NCBI RefSeq assembly: GCF_020782115.1
Contig: NZ_JAJGMW010000033.1
Location: 1-43,855 of the forward strand
Direction: 5' to 3'
Source: Leeuwenhoekiella parthenopeia
Lineage (GTDB): Bacteria; Bacteroidota; Bacteroidia; Flavobacteriales; Flavobacteriaceae
DNA length: 43,855 nt
Shown here: positions 15,903 through 25,524 of the stretch, piece after piece
How positions within the stretch are numbered: position 1 is the stretch's first letter
Layout of the letters: each line of letters begins with the position of its first letter
Made by a program: the position numbers and the translations under genes
Notes under the pieces: generated by a model
The model's input: the letters and a program-made list of their open reading frames with translations, nothing else
What the model was told of the DNA's origin: nothing
The model's database searches: none

Positions 15903-18311
15903 ATGAAATTTTTCACTTTAGTGCTTGCAAGCCTATTTAGTATAGCTATGCAGGCGCAGGAATGCCAATACAGCATTAGCGGTGTGGTACGCGATTTTCA
16001 CGATGGCCAGGTGTTACCCAATGCTACTTTAAGTATAAATGGATATCAAAAATATGCCCTGACAGATTTTGATGGGAAATACGTACTTAACGGTCTTTGC
16101 GAAGGTACCTATGTCATTACGATCACGCATCCGGAGTGTGAGGTTGCCGATTTTACAATTGAGCTAAATGGTAATGTAAAGCGCGATTTTAAACTCGAGC
16201 ACCATACCGAAGAGCTAAACGCCGTTACCGTAAAGGGGCAAAACACAACAAAGGGCTCTTCATCCAGTGCTGCTCAGGTACTGCAGACCGAAGATCTGGA
16301 GGGCTATAGCAACGCCAGTTTGGGAGATGCACTGCGTGAAATACCCGGTGTTTCGTCACTTAATACCGGGAGTACGGTCGTAAAGCCGGTTATTCAGGGA
16401 TTGCACAGCAGCCGTGTATTGATAATCAATAACGGTACGCGTATGGAAGATCAGGAGTGGGGGGTAGAGCACGCTCCAAACCTGGATCTAAATACTGCTG
16501 CAAACGTAACTGTTGTAAAAGGAGCGAGTGCCCTGCGCTACGGTGGCGATGCGGTAGGAGGGGTGATTTTAACCGAATCCCCCAAGGCGCCGGCCAAGGA
16601 CACCCTGTATGGAAAAACAATTCTTAGTGGTGCCTCCAATGGCCGTGGCTACGGTATTACTACAACCCTGATGAAAGCTTATAAAAACGGCTTTTACCTT
16701 CAGGGTCAGGGTACCCGAAAGCGTTCGGGCGATCGTGAAGCACCAGATTATGTTTTATCGAATACCGGAGTTTCTGAAAATGATTTTTCGGTAGGTGTGG
16801 GGCTAGATAAGTTCACCTATGGTTTTGACGCTTATTACAGTATGTATGATGCTGAAATAGGTATCCTTAGGGCCAGTCATATTGGTAATGTGAGTGACCT
16901 TATACGAGCGATCAATAGCGGAGAGCCTGATGTCATAAGGGATTTTACCTACGATATCAATGCACCAAAACAGGATGTAAGGCATCATCTGGCCAAACTA
17001 AGTGTTTTTAAGCGCTTTGAGAAAGCCGGAAAGCTTACACTTGATTATTCGTTTCAGCAAAACAACCGATTAGAGTATGACATCAGAAGGGGAGAAAACC
17101 GCGATAAACCCAGTCTTGATCTAAAGCTGACCACGCATACGCTGCAAAGTAATTTTGCTTATGACGCGCGGTCTGATTTTAAGGCAGATTTTGGGGTTGA
17201 AGCTTCCTATCAGGAAAACTTCCCGAATCCGGAAACAGACATTAGACGTCTGATACCTGATTATGAGATGTATACTCTTGGAGCCTATGCAACAGCTTCG
17301 TATGACATCAATAGCAGCATTAAAATAGATGGTGGTTTCAGGTATGATTTCAATGAGATTGACGCTCAAAAATACTATCTGAACAGCAGCTGGGAAGATC
17401 GCGATTATGATGCCGATTTTTCAGATTTAATCGTTGAGCGTTTTGACAACCAATTGCTGATAAATCCGGTATTTGATTACCATAACTTTTCAGGAACGCT
17501 GGGAGGTAGGTATCAGTTTGTAAACAACTGGGATTTGAAACTCAATTTCAGCTCTGCTTCACGGGCTCCAAATCCTGCAGAATTATTTAGTGACGGCCTG
17601 CACCATTCAGCTGCGATTATCGAATTGGGAGATCTGCGTATCAAACAGGAGCAATCCTATAAAACCAGTCTTGAATTAAATGGTCAGACCGGAGGGTTCA
17701 GCTTTGGGATTAATCCCTATTACAATCAGATCAACGATTTTATAATTCTTGAGCCAACAGGGCTTCAGTACACCAATCGCGGTGCATTTCCTGTTTACGA
17801 GTATTCTCAGGTGGATGCGCGGTTATTTGGCGTAGATCTTCAGGCAGCCTATTATTTTAATGATCAGTTTGATCTAAAAACCGCATTTGCTTATGTAAAC
17901 GGGCAGGATTTGGATCGTGACAGACCCTTAATTGATATGCCGGCGCCTAATGTGAACACCACTTTTTCCTTTCGCAAAGCGGAATGGAATAATCTAAATG
18001 TTTCCTTACGGAATCAAAGTGTTTTTAAACAAACGCGATTTCCCGATACTGATTTTGAGGTAACCTATATCAACGATTCGGGATCTGAAGTGACCGAAAA
18101 TGTACGTGTAAGTGAATCTCCCGAAGCATACAGTTTATTTAACCTGGCATCTTCAGCAGAATTTAAGGTGCTTAATAAATCTACACTGACTCTAGGCCTC
18201 TTTGTAGATAATATTTTTAATACGGCCTATCGCGATTACCTGAATCGTCAGCGCTATTTCGCTGATGATTTGGGACGAAATTTTAAAATTCAAATAAAAC
18301 TTAATTATTAA
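15903..18311 (+). CDS. TonB-dependent outer-membrane receptor, probably for a metal
   Basis: The product is 802 residues: signal peptide (about 1-19), a carboxypeptidase-D-like regulatory domain (about 24-98), a plug (about 105-225, with DALREIPGVSSL and VIQGLHSSRVLIINNGTRM) and a 22-strand barrel ending in the usual aromatic-containing strand (FKIQIKLNY). The QGL-x-SSRVL...EWGVEHAP stretch resembles the zinc and heavy-metal receptors of the ZnuD branch, and the surrounding genes support a metal role. The substrate is not proved. The lipoprotein gene at 18322 follows after 10 bases. Confidence 0.85.
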   Translation: MKFFTLVLASLFSIAMQAQECQYSISGVVRDFHDGQVLPNATLSINGYQKYALTDFDGKYVLNGLCEGTYVITITHPECEVADFTIELNGNVKRDFKLEHHTEELNAVTVKGQNTTKGSSSSAAQVLQTEDLEGYSNASLGDALREIPGVSSLNTGSTVVKPVIQGLHSSRVLIINNGTRMEDQEWGVEHAPNLDLNTAANVTVVKGASALRYGGDAVGGVILTESPKAPAKDTLYGKTILSGASNGRGYGITTTLMKAYKNGFYLQGQGTRKRSGDREAPDYVLSNTGVSENDFSVGVGLDKFTYGFDAYYSMYDAEIGILRASHIGNVSDLIRAINSGEPDVIRDFTYDINAPKQDVRHHLAKLSVFKRFEKAGKLTLDYSFQQNNRLEYDIRRGENRDKPSLDLKLTTHTLQSNFAYDARSDFKADFGVEASYQENFPNPETDIRRLIPDYEMYTLGAYATASYDINSSIKIDGGFRYDFNEIDAQKYYLNSSWEDRDYDADFSDLIVERFDNQLLINPVFDYHNFSGTLGGRYQFVNNWDLKLNFSSASRAPNPAELFSDGLHHSAAIIELGDLRIKQEQSYKTSLELNGQTGGFSFGINPYYNQINDFIILEPTGLQYTNRGAFPVYEYSQVDARLFGVDLQAAYYFNDQFDLKTAFAYVNGQDLDRDRPLIDMPAPNVNTTFSFRKAEWNNLNVSLRNQSVFKQTRFPDTDFEVTYINDSGSEVTENVRVSESPEAYSLFNLASSAEFKVLNKSTLTLGLFVDNIFNTAYRDYLNRQRYFADDLGRNFKIQIKLNY

Positions 18312-18321
18312 ATATCAAATC

Positions 18322-18906
18322 ATGAAAAATTTAAAAATCTCAAGCCTTTTACTTTTAGCACTAATCAGTTTCTCAAGCTGTTCAGACGATGAGGGAACAC
18401 CTGAATTAATAAACGAAGAAGAAGTAATAACTACGGTAACGGTAACTCTTGTGCCTCAGACCGGAAGCACGGTAACATTAACTTCAAGAGATTTAGATGG
18501 GGATGGCCCCGATGCTCCTGTAAGAACGGTCTCGGGTAATCTGCAGGCTGGGATGCAGTATTCAGGAAGTATTGTTCTTCAAAATGAGACTGTTTCTCCT
18601 GCAGAAGTAATTAATGAAGAGATCGAGGAAGAAGCAGATGAGCATCAGTTTTTCTATCAGGTTACCGGAGGATTAGATGCTGCGGCTGTTTATGCTGATG
18701 AAGAAAATGATTATTTAACTAATGGTAGTACAAATCCTGTGGGGCTTTCTTTTACTATGCAAGCCGGGGCTGCATCTACCGGGCAGTTTACAGTTACATT
18801 ACGTCACGAGCCTAATAAAGATGCTGAGGGTGTAAGTGAGGGTAATTTAAGTAACGCAGGAGGGGAAACCGATGTTGCTCAAACCTTTGACCTGACTATT
18901 GAATAA
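18322..18906 (+). CDS. Acidic surface/periplasmic lipoprotein paired with the TonB receptor
   Basis: The product is 194 residues with a lipobox ISFSSC (Cys about 20), so it is a lipoprotein. The mature part is beta-rich and acidic, with VTVTLVPQTGSTVTL, LTSRDLDGDGPDAP, EEADEHQFFYQV and LRHEPNKDAEGV. It matches what is often labelled a type 1 periplasmic binding fold superfamily protein in flavobacteria. The DGDGPDAP loop and E-E-A-D-E-H could bind divalent metal. It is tightly coupled to the receptor, so a ligand-capture or delivery role for it is plausible. Function is inferred from context only. Confidence 0.75.
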   Translation: MKNLKISSLLLLALISFSSCSDDEGTPELINEEEVITTVTVTLVPQTGSTVTLTSRDLDGDGPDAPVRTVSGNLQAGMQYSGSIVLQNETVSPAEVINEEIEEEADEHQFFYQVTGGLDAAAVYADEENDYLTNGSTNPVGLSFTMQAGAASTGQFTVTLRHEPNKDAEGVSEGNLSNAGGETDVAQTFDLTIE

Positions 18907-18929
18907 TAGTCAACTTTGAAGCATAAAAA

Positions 18930-18957
18930 ATGCCCTGCGAAAGCAGGGCATTTTTTT
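18930..18957. terminator. Bidirectional terminator, GAAA tetraloop
   Basis: ATGCCCTGC (18930-18938) and GCAGGGCAT (18943-18951) form a perfect stem closed by GAAA, with A-run before and T-run after. It ends the receptor-lipoprotein unit on the plus strand and rpoD on the minus strand. Confidence 0.95.
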
Positions 18958-18975
18958 ATTTACCAGGTAATTATT

Positions 18976-19842
18976 TTAACCTAAATAGGTTTTTAGCACT
19001 TTACTTCTTGAGGTGTGGCGTAATCTGCGAATTCCTTTTTCACGGATCTGACGTACGCGTTCACGGCTTAAATCAAACATCTCACCAATTTCCTGAAGGG
19101 TGTGCGGCTGCTCACCACCCAGACCGTAGTTTAATTTAATAACGTCAGACTCACGAGGTGACAGGGTTTCTAGAGCACGCTCAATCTCGGTACCCAAAGA
19201 TTCCTGCATTAAATCTGCATCCGGATTTGGAGACTCACCAGACTTCAATACATCATACAGGTTAGAGTCATTTTCACCTTCTTTAAACGGTGCATCCATC
19301 GATAGATTACGACCTGAATTCTTCATTGCCAGTTTTACCTTGGCAACGGTCATATCAAGTTCTTTTGCAATCTCATCTGCAGATGGCGGACGCTCTAAAC
19401 TTTGCTCTAAATAAGAAAAAGCTTTGTTGATCTTACTTATTGTACCAATCTTGTTAAGTGGTAAACGCACGGTTCTGGAATGCTCTGAAATCGCCTGTAA
19501 AATAGATTGGCGAATCCACCATACAGCATAGGAAATGAATTTAAAACCACGGGTTTCATCAAAACGCTTAGCGGCTTTTACAAGACCTACGTTACCTTCG
19601 TTAATCAAATCGGGCAATTTTAAGCCTTGATTTTGATACTGTTTTGCAACAGAAACCACAAAACGCAAATTAGCCTTCGTCAATCGTTCTAAAGCAACCT
19701 GATCGCCTTCACGAATACGTTGTGCCAACTCGACCTCCTCATCAGCGGTAATCATATCGAGTTTGCTTACATCCTGTAAATACGTGTTTAAAGATTTTGA
19801 TTCCCGATTGGTTACCTGCTTGGTGATTTTGAGTTGTCTCAT
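18976..19842 (-). CDS. rpoD: Primary RNA polymerase sigma factor (RpoD/SigA, short Bacteroidota form)
   Basis: The product is 288 residues: a sigma-70 lacking region 1.1, as in Bacteroidota. Region 1.2 ([19 protein letters not shown]) and regions 2.1-2.4 follow, the latter with [12 protein letters not shown] and [15 protein letters not shown]. Region 3 holds RTVRLPLNK and region 4 the [20 protein letters not shown]. It directs the enzyme to the TTTG/TAnnTTTG promoters seen in this window. The gene is essential in studied relatives. It is a lone unit with its own terminator. Confidence 0.97.
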   Translation of the reverse strand: MRQLKITKQVTNRESKSLNTYLQDVSKLDMITADEEVELAQRIREGDQVALERLTKANLRFVVSVAKQYQNQGLKLPDLINEGNVGLVKAAKRFDETRGFKFISYAVWWIRQSILQAISEHSRTVRLPLNKIGTISKINKAFSYLEQSLERPPSADEIAKELDMTVAKVKLAMKNSGRNLSMDAPFKEGENDSNLYDVLKSGESPNPDADLMQESLGTEIERALETLSPRESDVIKLNYGLGGEQPHTLQEIGEMFDLSRERVRQIREKGIRRLRHTSRSKVLKTYLG

Positions 19843-19967
19843 ATATAAATTTGTTTTTTAAAGTAATTAGAATGTATTATAACATGGATATCTATCAAAT
19901 CAAATTAATTAACCATCTTTAATAGTAATTTAACATTTGATTGCCCGGAAATTGCTTAATTACGGGG

Positions 19968-22481
19968 TTATTGATCGTCTTTTTTCTTTTTCTTCCGTTT
20001 TAAGAACGAAAAGAAGCCCCCATTGTTGCCTTCCTCTTCTTCTTCCTGAACTTCAGGATCAGGCTCAACAACCTGCTCTACGGTTTTTAATATTTTCCCC
20101 CGATCATCCAGGTAAACCTCTTCTACAGACTCTTCTTCCTGACCGTTAAAAATGGACTCAAAAAATGATTGAACTCCAGAACTTGTACTGTCACGCACTA
20201 CAGGCGGGCAATTTAATGAGCTGGCAACTTCCTGAGACGGACTTCTAAATCGCTGTGAGGTCAAAGAAGCATAGGTGGTATCGGCATTAAGTCTTTGCAT
20301 CCATTTAGCATAAATAGGCAAAGCCGAATTTGCACCTGCGCCCAGACCTGTACTGCTAAAGCCAATACGATAATCATCATTACCTACCCAGGTTACGGCA
20401 ACAATTGTTGGTGTAATCCCCACAAACCAGCCATCTTTATTATCCTGAGTGGTCCCGGTCTTTCCGGCAATGTCATTTTTGAGCTTATACGTGTACCTTA
20501 GTCGGGTAGCTGTACCTTCACTTACAGTAGCTTTCATCATTTCGATCATTGTCTGTCTGGTACTGCTGCGCATCACCGGTTTTTCAGCGATTTGAGGTTC
20601 AAATTTTGCTATGACCCGGCCACTGCGATCTACAATTTTTGTGATATAATACGGTTTTGCGGGCTTACCCTGATTTACAAATGAAGTATAGGCAGAAGCC
20701 AAATCGCGCATTTTTATCTGTGCTGTACCTAATGCCAATGAAGGAACATAGGGTAATTTTGATTCTATCCCCATACGTCTGGCCTGCGAAATCACCTTAC
20801 CAATACCTACATCGAGTAACACTTTAACGGCAACCGTATTTATAGAGTTGCTCAAAGCCCCTTTTAAGGAATACTTGAGATCTTCCCCCTCACCACCTGA
20901 ATTTGACGGCGACCAGACTTTCTCGTTAAAATGATATACCTGTTTGGCACCATCGTAATAAGTACAGGGGTCCATTTGTTGTTCAAGGGCAGTGGTGTAC
21001 ACAAAGGGTTTAAAGGTAGACCCCACCATACGCTCACTTTGACTTACGTGATCGTATTTAAAATTTTGAAAATCGATACCTCCTACGTAAGCCAGTATAC
21101 CGCCGGTTTGAGGATCCATGGCTATAAAACCGCAATTGAGAAGGGAAAGATAATGAGAAAGGCTGTCGCGTACCGACATGAGCTGTCTGCGTTCGTCGGT
21201 GTTCCAGTCAAAAATGGTGCGTTCTTTTTTTACATTCAGAGAATCTTCCAGAGCCTGCCCGCTAATACTGTCTTTAATAAGTTTTTGGTAATACGGCAGT
21301 CGTTCTAAAGAGGGCTGAAGTATTGATTTTTGATTCCACGGGGCGTAATTTCCGTAGGCTTTTTCATATTGCGTTTGCAGCGCTGCCATATGTTCGCGCA
21401 TTGAAGCTTCTGCATATTGCTGCATTTTTTTATCGAGGGTGGTGTGAATGGTAAGCCCATCTTTGTACAGATCGTACGAGCTGCCATCTTCCTTAGAATA
21501 GTTTTTAAGGAGTTCGCGGGCTTCTTTTCGTATAAGTTCTCTAAAGTAAGGAGCGATGCCCAGATCGCTGCGTTCCTGATAACTAAGAACGATAGTATCA
21601 CGCTCCATACCAATTGTGTCCTGAGGCTTCAGGTATTTGTAACGCAACATTTGATTGATAACGACATCCCTTCTTTTTTTAGCCCGTTCCGGATGTACAC
21701 GGGGGTTGTAACTGTTATTGGCTTTAAGAGATCCTACTAGTATTGCGGCTTCGTTAAGTGTAAGGAGCTCTGTGCTTTTATTAAAAAACTTTTGGCTGGC
21801 GCTTTCAATTCCATAGGTGTTATCAGGAAAGGGTACCGTGTTAAGATATAGGTTTATAATTTCTTCTTTAGTATAGACCTGCTCTATACGCTGAGCCACT
21901 ATAAACTCTTTAAATTTGGAAATAACAAGCCCCATAGTCCCACTATCAGGACGGCCGTAAATATTCTTGACCAGCTGCTGCGTAAGGGTACTTCCTCCTC
22001 CGGAAGATTCATCACGCATAAGCAGGGTTTTGAAGAAAACACGCATCAGGCTTAGTTTATCAACTCCGTCGTGCTTATAAAACCGGGCATCTTCAGTAGC
22101 AATCAGTGCGTTTTTAAGATGTACGGGAATCTCGTCAAAGCCTATAGGTCTTCGATCAAAAATGTAATAATTGCCAATGTTTTCGCCATTGCGATCCACT
22201 AATTGAGTGGCCAGGGCTTGCTCCAGATGAGTAAGTTCGTATTTGGTTGGAAGTTTCCCCCACAATCCCAGATAAATACTTAAAAAGAAAAGGGAGAACA
22301 AAAAAAATAGAGATCCAATTGCCATTAGCGGATAGCGCACCCACTTGCGTTTAATAGCCGTATGAAATTTAAGGGCGGCAAAACGAAACCCAATTTCAAC
22401 GTACTTTAAAGTTTTGATAAAAAGCTTAAATGCCTTGTGTTTTAAAGAAGTGTTGGGCTTGTTTTTCAAGGGATTTCTCAT
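19968..22481 (-). CDS. mrcA: Penicillin-binding protein 1A (bifunctional glycosyltransferase/transpeptidase)
   Basis: The product is 837 residues with an N-terminal cytoplasmic stretch and one membrane anchor (about 51-70). The GT51 glycosyltransferase domain has the catalytic Glu in ATEDARFYKHDG (E130) and STLTQQL (164-170). The transpeptidase domain has the active-site Ser488 in GSTFK, SNS (544-546) and KTGTT (674-678). It polymerises and cross-links peptidoglycan in the periplasm. The tail (about 790-837) is acidic, then very lysine-rich, and likely disordered. It is transcribed toward rpoD. Confidence 0.95.
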   Translation of the reverse strand: MRNPLKNKPNTSLKHKAFKLFIKTLKYVEIGFRFAALKFHTAIKRKWVRYPLMAIGSLFFLFSLFFLSIYLGLWGKLPTKYELTHLEQALATQLVDRNGENIGNYYIFDRRPIGFDEIPVHLKNALIATEDARFYKHDGVDKLSLMRVFFKTLLMRDESSGGGSTLTQQLVKNIYGRPDSGTMGLVISKFKEFIVAQRIEQVYTKEEIINLYLNTVPFPDNTYGIESASQKFFNKSTELLTLNEAAILVGSLKANNSYNPRVHPERAKKRRDVVINQMLRYKYLKPQDTIGMERDTIVLSYQERSDLGIAPYFRELIRKEARELLKNYSKEDGSSYDLYKDGLTIHTTLDKKMQQYAEASMREHMAALQTQYEKAYGNYAPWNQKSILQPSLERLPYYQKLIKDSISGQALEDSLNVKKERTIFDWNTDERRQLMSVRDSLSHYLSLLNCGFIAMDPQTGGILAYVGGIDFQNFKYDHVSQSERMVGSTFKPFVYTTALEQQMDPCTYYDGAKQVYHFNEKVWSPSNSGGEGEDLKYSLKGALSNSINTVAVKVLLDVGIGKVISQARRMGIESKLPYVPSLALGTAQIKMRDLASAYTSFVNQGKPAKPYYITKIVDRSGRVIAKFEPQIAEKPVMRSSTRQTMIEMMKATVSEGTATRLRYTYKLKNDIAGKTGTTQDNKDGWFVGITPTIVAVTWVGNDDYRIGFSSTGLGAGANSALPIYAKWMQRLNADTTYASLTSQRFRSPSQEVASSLNCPPVVRDSTSSGVQSFFESIFNGQEEESVEEVYLDDRGKILKTVEQVVEPDPEVQEEEEEGNNGGFFSFLKRKKKKKDDQ

Positions 22482-22892
22482 AAAAATACAAAGGTAACAG
22501 TTCTACAGAAAGATAGCTATGGGGGTTTACATTAGTTTAACACGAAAAATATTTTATAAGCACTGTAACAAAAAAACTTCTGTCCCGTCTTATTTATATA
22601 ACATCAATCAAAAACGTTCTTTTCTATTCAGGTTTAAAATTAGACTAACGGCTGCCGAGGCAGCGGAAAGTATACAAGACAGTGGGCTTGTTCCTTTTAA
22701 ATGGGGAATGTACCGATGGTGAAAAAACCGAATTTAAAAGCCACATTCATCAATCACAAACGAGCGGTTATCTGATTCTTTTAGATAGCTGCTTTTTTTT
22801 TGGCACCGCCAAAGGATATAAAACTCCGAAGAGCGCCTAGAATTCTGGCTTTGTTTCCTTTGATGCCGCATAAGTTTGTGTTGAAAGTCTAC
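22482..22892. other. Gene-poor 411-bp intergenic region
   Basis: No convincing coding region was found. It contains GCTGCC-GA-GGCAGC, a perfect small hairpin near 22651-22664, and a strong plus-strand terminator-like hairpin at 22763-22801. The short open frame 22519-22722 has no recognisable domain, a skewed composition and no good ribosome site, so I do not call it. Confidence 0.5.
22763..22801 (+). terminator. Orphan plus-strand terminator hairpin
   Basis: AGCGGTTATCT (22763-22773) and AGATAGCTGCT (22783-22793) form an 11-pair stem with two G-U pairs. Nine T's (22793-22801) follow. No plus-strand gene ends upstream; the genes on both sides run on the minus strand. It could end a small RNA or an antisense transcript. 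Confidence 0.6.
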
Positions 22893-24692
22893 TTAAAGTA
22901 AGCCCGAAAGCAGGAATGTTGCCACTACACACAGTATTAGCGAAAGCAAGCCGCCTACTATAAGAAAATGTTTAAACTTATAAATACCCAGATTATATAT
23001 CAGCGTATTGGTCTGGTAGCCCACGGGTGTAAAGAAACTAAAGCTGGCCGCAAATAAGACCGCAAGAATAAATGGTTTCGCAGAAAGATCAAGACCAGAT
23101 GCAACAGTGATGGCAATTGGGGTCATAATCACCGCGGTAGCATTATTGGATATTGAACCGCTCAAAATCATCGTTATGCTAAATAATGCACCCAAAATAA
23201 AGAGGTGATTTTTGCCTTCAAAAAACAGCAGTAATTTTTCAGATAACCAGACATCGGCGCCGCTGTTTGTCATGGCAACTCCCAATGGAATCATACCGGC
23301 AAGCAGGAAGAAAATTTGCCAGTCTACTTTATGATAAATTTTATCCATTTGCAGGCTGTTTGTCAGCAATAGCAAAGCAATTCCCGTGAGCGAACTCGCC
23401 AAAATGCTCAACAAGCCCGAAGCCGCAAGGCCAATAACGGTAATGAGGATTGCTGCGGTAATGTATTTCCGTTTTACATCTGTATTTTGAAGCGATTCGT
23501 GCGTTTTAAGAACAGCTATACCTTCCACGCGCTCGAGATTTTGAATTTCCGCCTGAGTGATTTCCAGCAAAATACGATCACCTGATTTGATGCGGATTTG
23601 ATCCAGATCCTTTCGAATGAGTCTTTCGGTAGTGTTGCGGATGTTTTTTCGTTTTTTAATAGCCACCGGCAAAGCCCCTTCAAGCTTGTAGCGTTTTATA
23701 CTGGAAAGAGAATTTCCTATAAGTGAAGATCCGGGCAGTACAAGTACTTCGACCAGTTGAATGCCTGTATCATCAGATTCTTTAGTTTCTGAGTCGGTTA
23801 GTCCGGTTTTACGTTCCGAAATTCCTTCTTCATTTGATATGCGCCCTATAGTTTCCAGATCGGCCATCAAAACCAGTTTATCCCCTTCCGCAAGAGTGAT
23901 GTACTTGCCCGGTGCATTGGTCACTATTCCATTTCGAACCAATTTTAATAAGGTAACATTAGGATTGTTGAGCAGGGAGGACTTATCGATAGATTTGCCT
24001 ATGAGTTTTGAATCTTTTGTAATGCTCAGTGTAGTGATGAGTTCGTCGAGCTTATAAGCTGTTTCCAGGTTTTCTGAAGCATTACCTTTCGGGAGAAAGC
24101 GTGATGCAATACTGACGACGATAATTCCGATAAGCAGAAAAATACCTCCGAGCCAGGCAAACTCAAAAAAAGCAAGTTTTTCAACGCCTCTGTTTTGTGC
24201 AATAGAATTTACAATGAGGTTTGTAGAAGTACCCATTAATGTGCAGCTTCCGCCCAGAATACCGGCAAAAGATACCGGGAGTAGTAATTTCCCGGAAGGG
24301 ATTCCGAAGCGTTCAGACAATTGAAATATAATTTTGATAAACACAATAACCACTGCGGTAGTACTTATAAATGCCGAAATACCTGCGGTTATAAACATAA
24401 ATACCGGAATCAGCAGGATCATAGGGAGAATGCTGAGTTTCTGCAGGCCCTGGGCAAGCCAGGCAATTACGCCGTTATCCTCAAGGGCTATGGCCAGAAT
24501 CATAAGTGCCAGCACGGTAATGGTTGCGGTATTGGAGAAGCCGCTTATACCTTCTTCGGGAGAGACCAAACCCAGTAAAACCAGAGCAACGATAATAAAA
24601 ATGGCGATTTTATCAACCGGGAAGAGTTCGGTGACAAAAAATACAATAGTTAATCCCAGTATGATAAATACTTCAATAATCGCCAGATCCAT
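22893..24692 (-). CDS. SLC13-family permease with two TrkA-C (RCK_C) domains
   Basis: The product is 599 residues. Two sets of membrane helices flank a cytoplasmic region (about 205-405) with two TrkA_C/RCK_C modules (SKLIGKSIDKSSLL...KLVLMADL and SLIGNSLSSIKRYKLEG...RILLEI). Typical SLC13 features are ILGGSCTLMGTSTNLIVN (first half) and GSISNNATAVIMTPIAI plus FFTPVGYQTNTLIY (second half), the mirrored Asn/Thr motifs of sodium-coupled dicarboxylate/sulfate carriers. It probably imports sulfate, dicarboxylate or a related anion. The RCK domains suggest ligand control. It is a lone gene. Confidence 0.88.
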   Translation of the reverse strand: MDLAIIEVFIILGLTIVFFVTELFPVDKIAIFIIVALVLLGLVSPEEGISGFSNTATITVLALMILAIALEDNGVIAWLAQGLQKLSILPMILLIPVFMFITAGISAFISTTAVVIVFIKIIFQLSERFGIPSGKLLLPVSFAGILGGSCTLMGTSTNLIVNSIAQNRGVEKLAFFEFAWLGGIFLLIGIIVVSIASRFLPKGNASENLETAYKLDELITTLSITKDSKLIGKSIDKSSLLNNPNVTLLKLVRNGIVTNAPGKYITLAEGDKLVLMADLETIGRISNEEGISERKTGLTDSETKESDDTGIQLVEVLVLPGSSLIGNSLSSIKRYKLEGALPVAIKKRKNIRNTTERLIRKDLDQIRIKSGDRILLEITQAEIQNLERVEGIAVLKTHESLQNTDVKRKYITAAILITVIGLAASGLLSILASSLTGIALLLLTNSLQMDKIYHKVDWQIFFLLAGMIPLGVAMTNSGADVWLSEKLLLFFEGKNHLFILGALFSITMILSGSISNNATAVIMTPIAITVASGLDLSAKPFILAVLFAASFSFFTPVGYQTNTLIYNLGIYKFKHFLIVGGLLSLILCVVATFLLSGLL

Positions 24693-24770
24693 AGATTCAA
24701 TCTTTTTTATAAAAGTATGTTGAAACTTAAAGCGCTATTCCTAAATTAAACTTAAACCTGTAATCTAAAA

Positions 24771-24800
24771 TTGAAGTGAGCTGCAATAAGTTTATCTTTA
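24771..24800 (+). promoter_or_regulatory. Promoter of the Crp/Fnr-family gene
   Basis: TTG (24771-24773), exactly 19 bases, then TATCTTTA (24793-24800) is close to the TTG-N19-TAnnTTTG consensus. It is placed 21 bases before the ATG at 24822. Confidence 0.55.
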
Positions 24801-24821
24801 ATTTTCTATAAGTTTAGTTTA

Positions 24822-25418
24822 ATGTATTCTGCACTCCGTAGTCATATAGAAGCAATTGTTTCCCTTACCGATAGCGAATTTGAAGAGTTTGTAAGTATCC
24901 TCTCGCTTGAGAAATTTAAAAAGGACGAGTTTATAATCAGACAGGGGGATGCCGTTACAAAAGAGTATTACGTTCTTGAAGGTTGTGCACAGGCCTACTA
25001 TGCCTCAGAAACCGGGGATCGCTCTGTGCTTCAATTTGCTATAGAAGATTGGTGGATCAGTGATTTTTCTGCGTTTTATAACAATACTCCGGCGGTTTTA
25101 AACGTGCGGTGTATAGAGGATACCGTGGTATTGGGGCTGCACAGGCAGCATCTGGAGGAGTTTTATGAACGGGTACCCAAATTTGAACGTTTTTTCCGTA
25201 TCAAGGTCACTAAAGCTTTTCTTAGTTTAAAAAACCGCATTCAGAGCGGTCTTGATAAAAACAGTAAAGAGCGCTATCTGGATTTTTGTCAAACCTATTC
25301 CAATATTGAAAGACGGGTACCCAACTATCAAATCGCCAGTTACCTGGGTATTCAGCCTCAATCACTAAGTCGCATTCGCAAAGAGATCCAGACTTCGGGT
25401 CCCGATATTTCAACTTAA
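24822..25418 (+). CDS. Crp/Fnr-family transcriptional regulator
   Basis: The product is 198 residues. A cyclic-nucleotide-binding-type beta-roll (about 20-120, FIIRQGDAVTKEYYVLEG) precedes a C-terminal helix-turn-helix (VPNYQIASYLGIQPQSLSRIRKEI, about 168-192). The cAMP-contacting residues of Crp are not obviously kept, so the ligand is unknown; many flavobacterial members respond to redox or small molecules. An SDR gene follows on the same strand. Repeats in the gap (25423-25455) may be its operator. Confidence 0.88.
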   Translation: MYSALRSHIEAIVSLTDSEFEEFVSILSLEKFKKDEFIIRQGDAVTKEYYVLEGCAQAYYASETGDRSVLQFAIEDWWISDFSAFYNNTPAVLNVRCIEDTVVLGLHRQHLEEFYERVPKFERFFRIKVTKAFLSLKNRIQSGLDKNSKERYLDFCQTYSNIERRVPNYQIASYLGIQPQSLSRIRKEIQTSGPDIST

Positions 25419-25422
25419 CACT

Positions 25423-25485
25423 GCTTAACAGGTTTTAATGCAGGCTTAACAGGTTACGCTCACATAGGTGAATAAATTGCCTATG
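25423..25485 (+). promoter_or_regulatory. Possible operator: 21-bp-spaced direct repeats plus an inverted repeat
   Basis: GCTTAACAGGTT occurs at 25423-25434 and again at 25444-25455, exactly 21 bases apart (two helical turns), with a partial CTTAACA copy just before. CATAGG (25463-25468) and CCTATG (25480-25485) form an inverted repeat downstream. The block lies between the regulator gene (ends 25418) and the SDR (starts 25525), so it is a good candidate for regulator binding. The repeated unit is not palindromic as Crp sites usually are. Confidence 0.5.
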
Positions 25486-25524
25486 GCTGTTAGTTAATTT
25501 TACCTGAACCAAAAAATTAATAAT

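Noticed and set aside
22519-22722. 67-codon frame in the PBP1A-SLC13 gap
   Set aside because: No recognisable domain, spans a hairpin, and lacks a good start context.
22482-22892. tRNA or other known RNA gene
   Set aside because: No cloverleaf, T-arm or CCA-end pattern is visible; only an orphan terminator.
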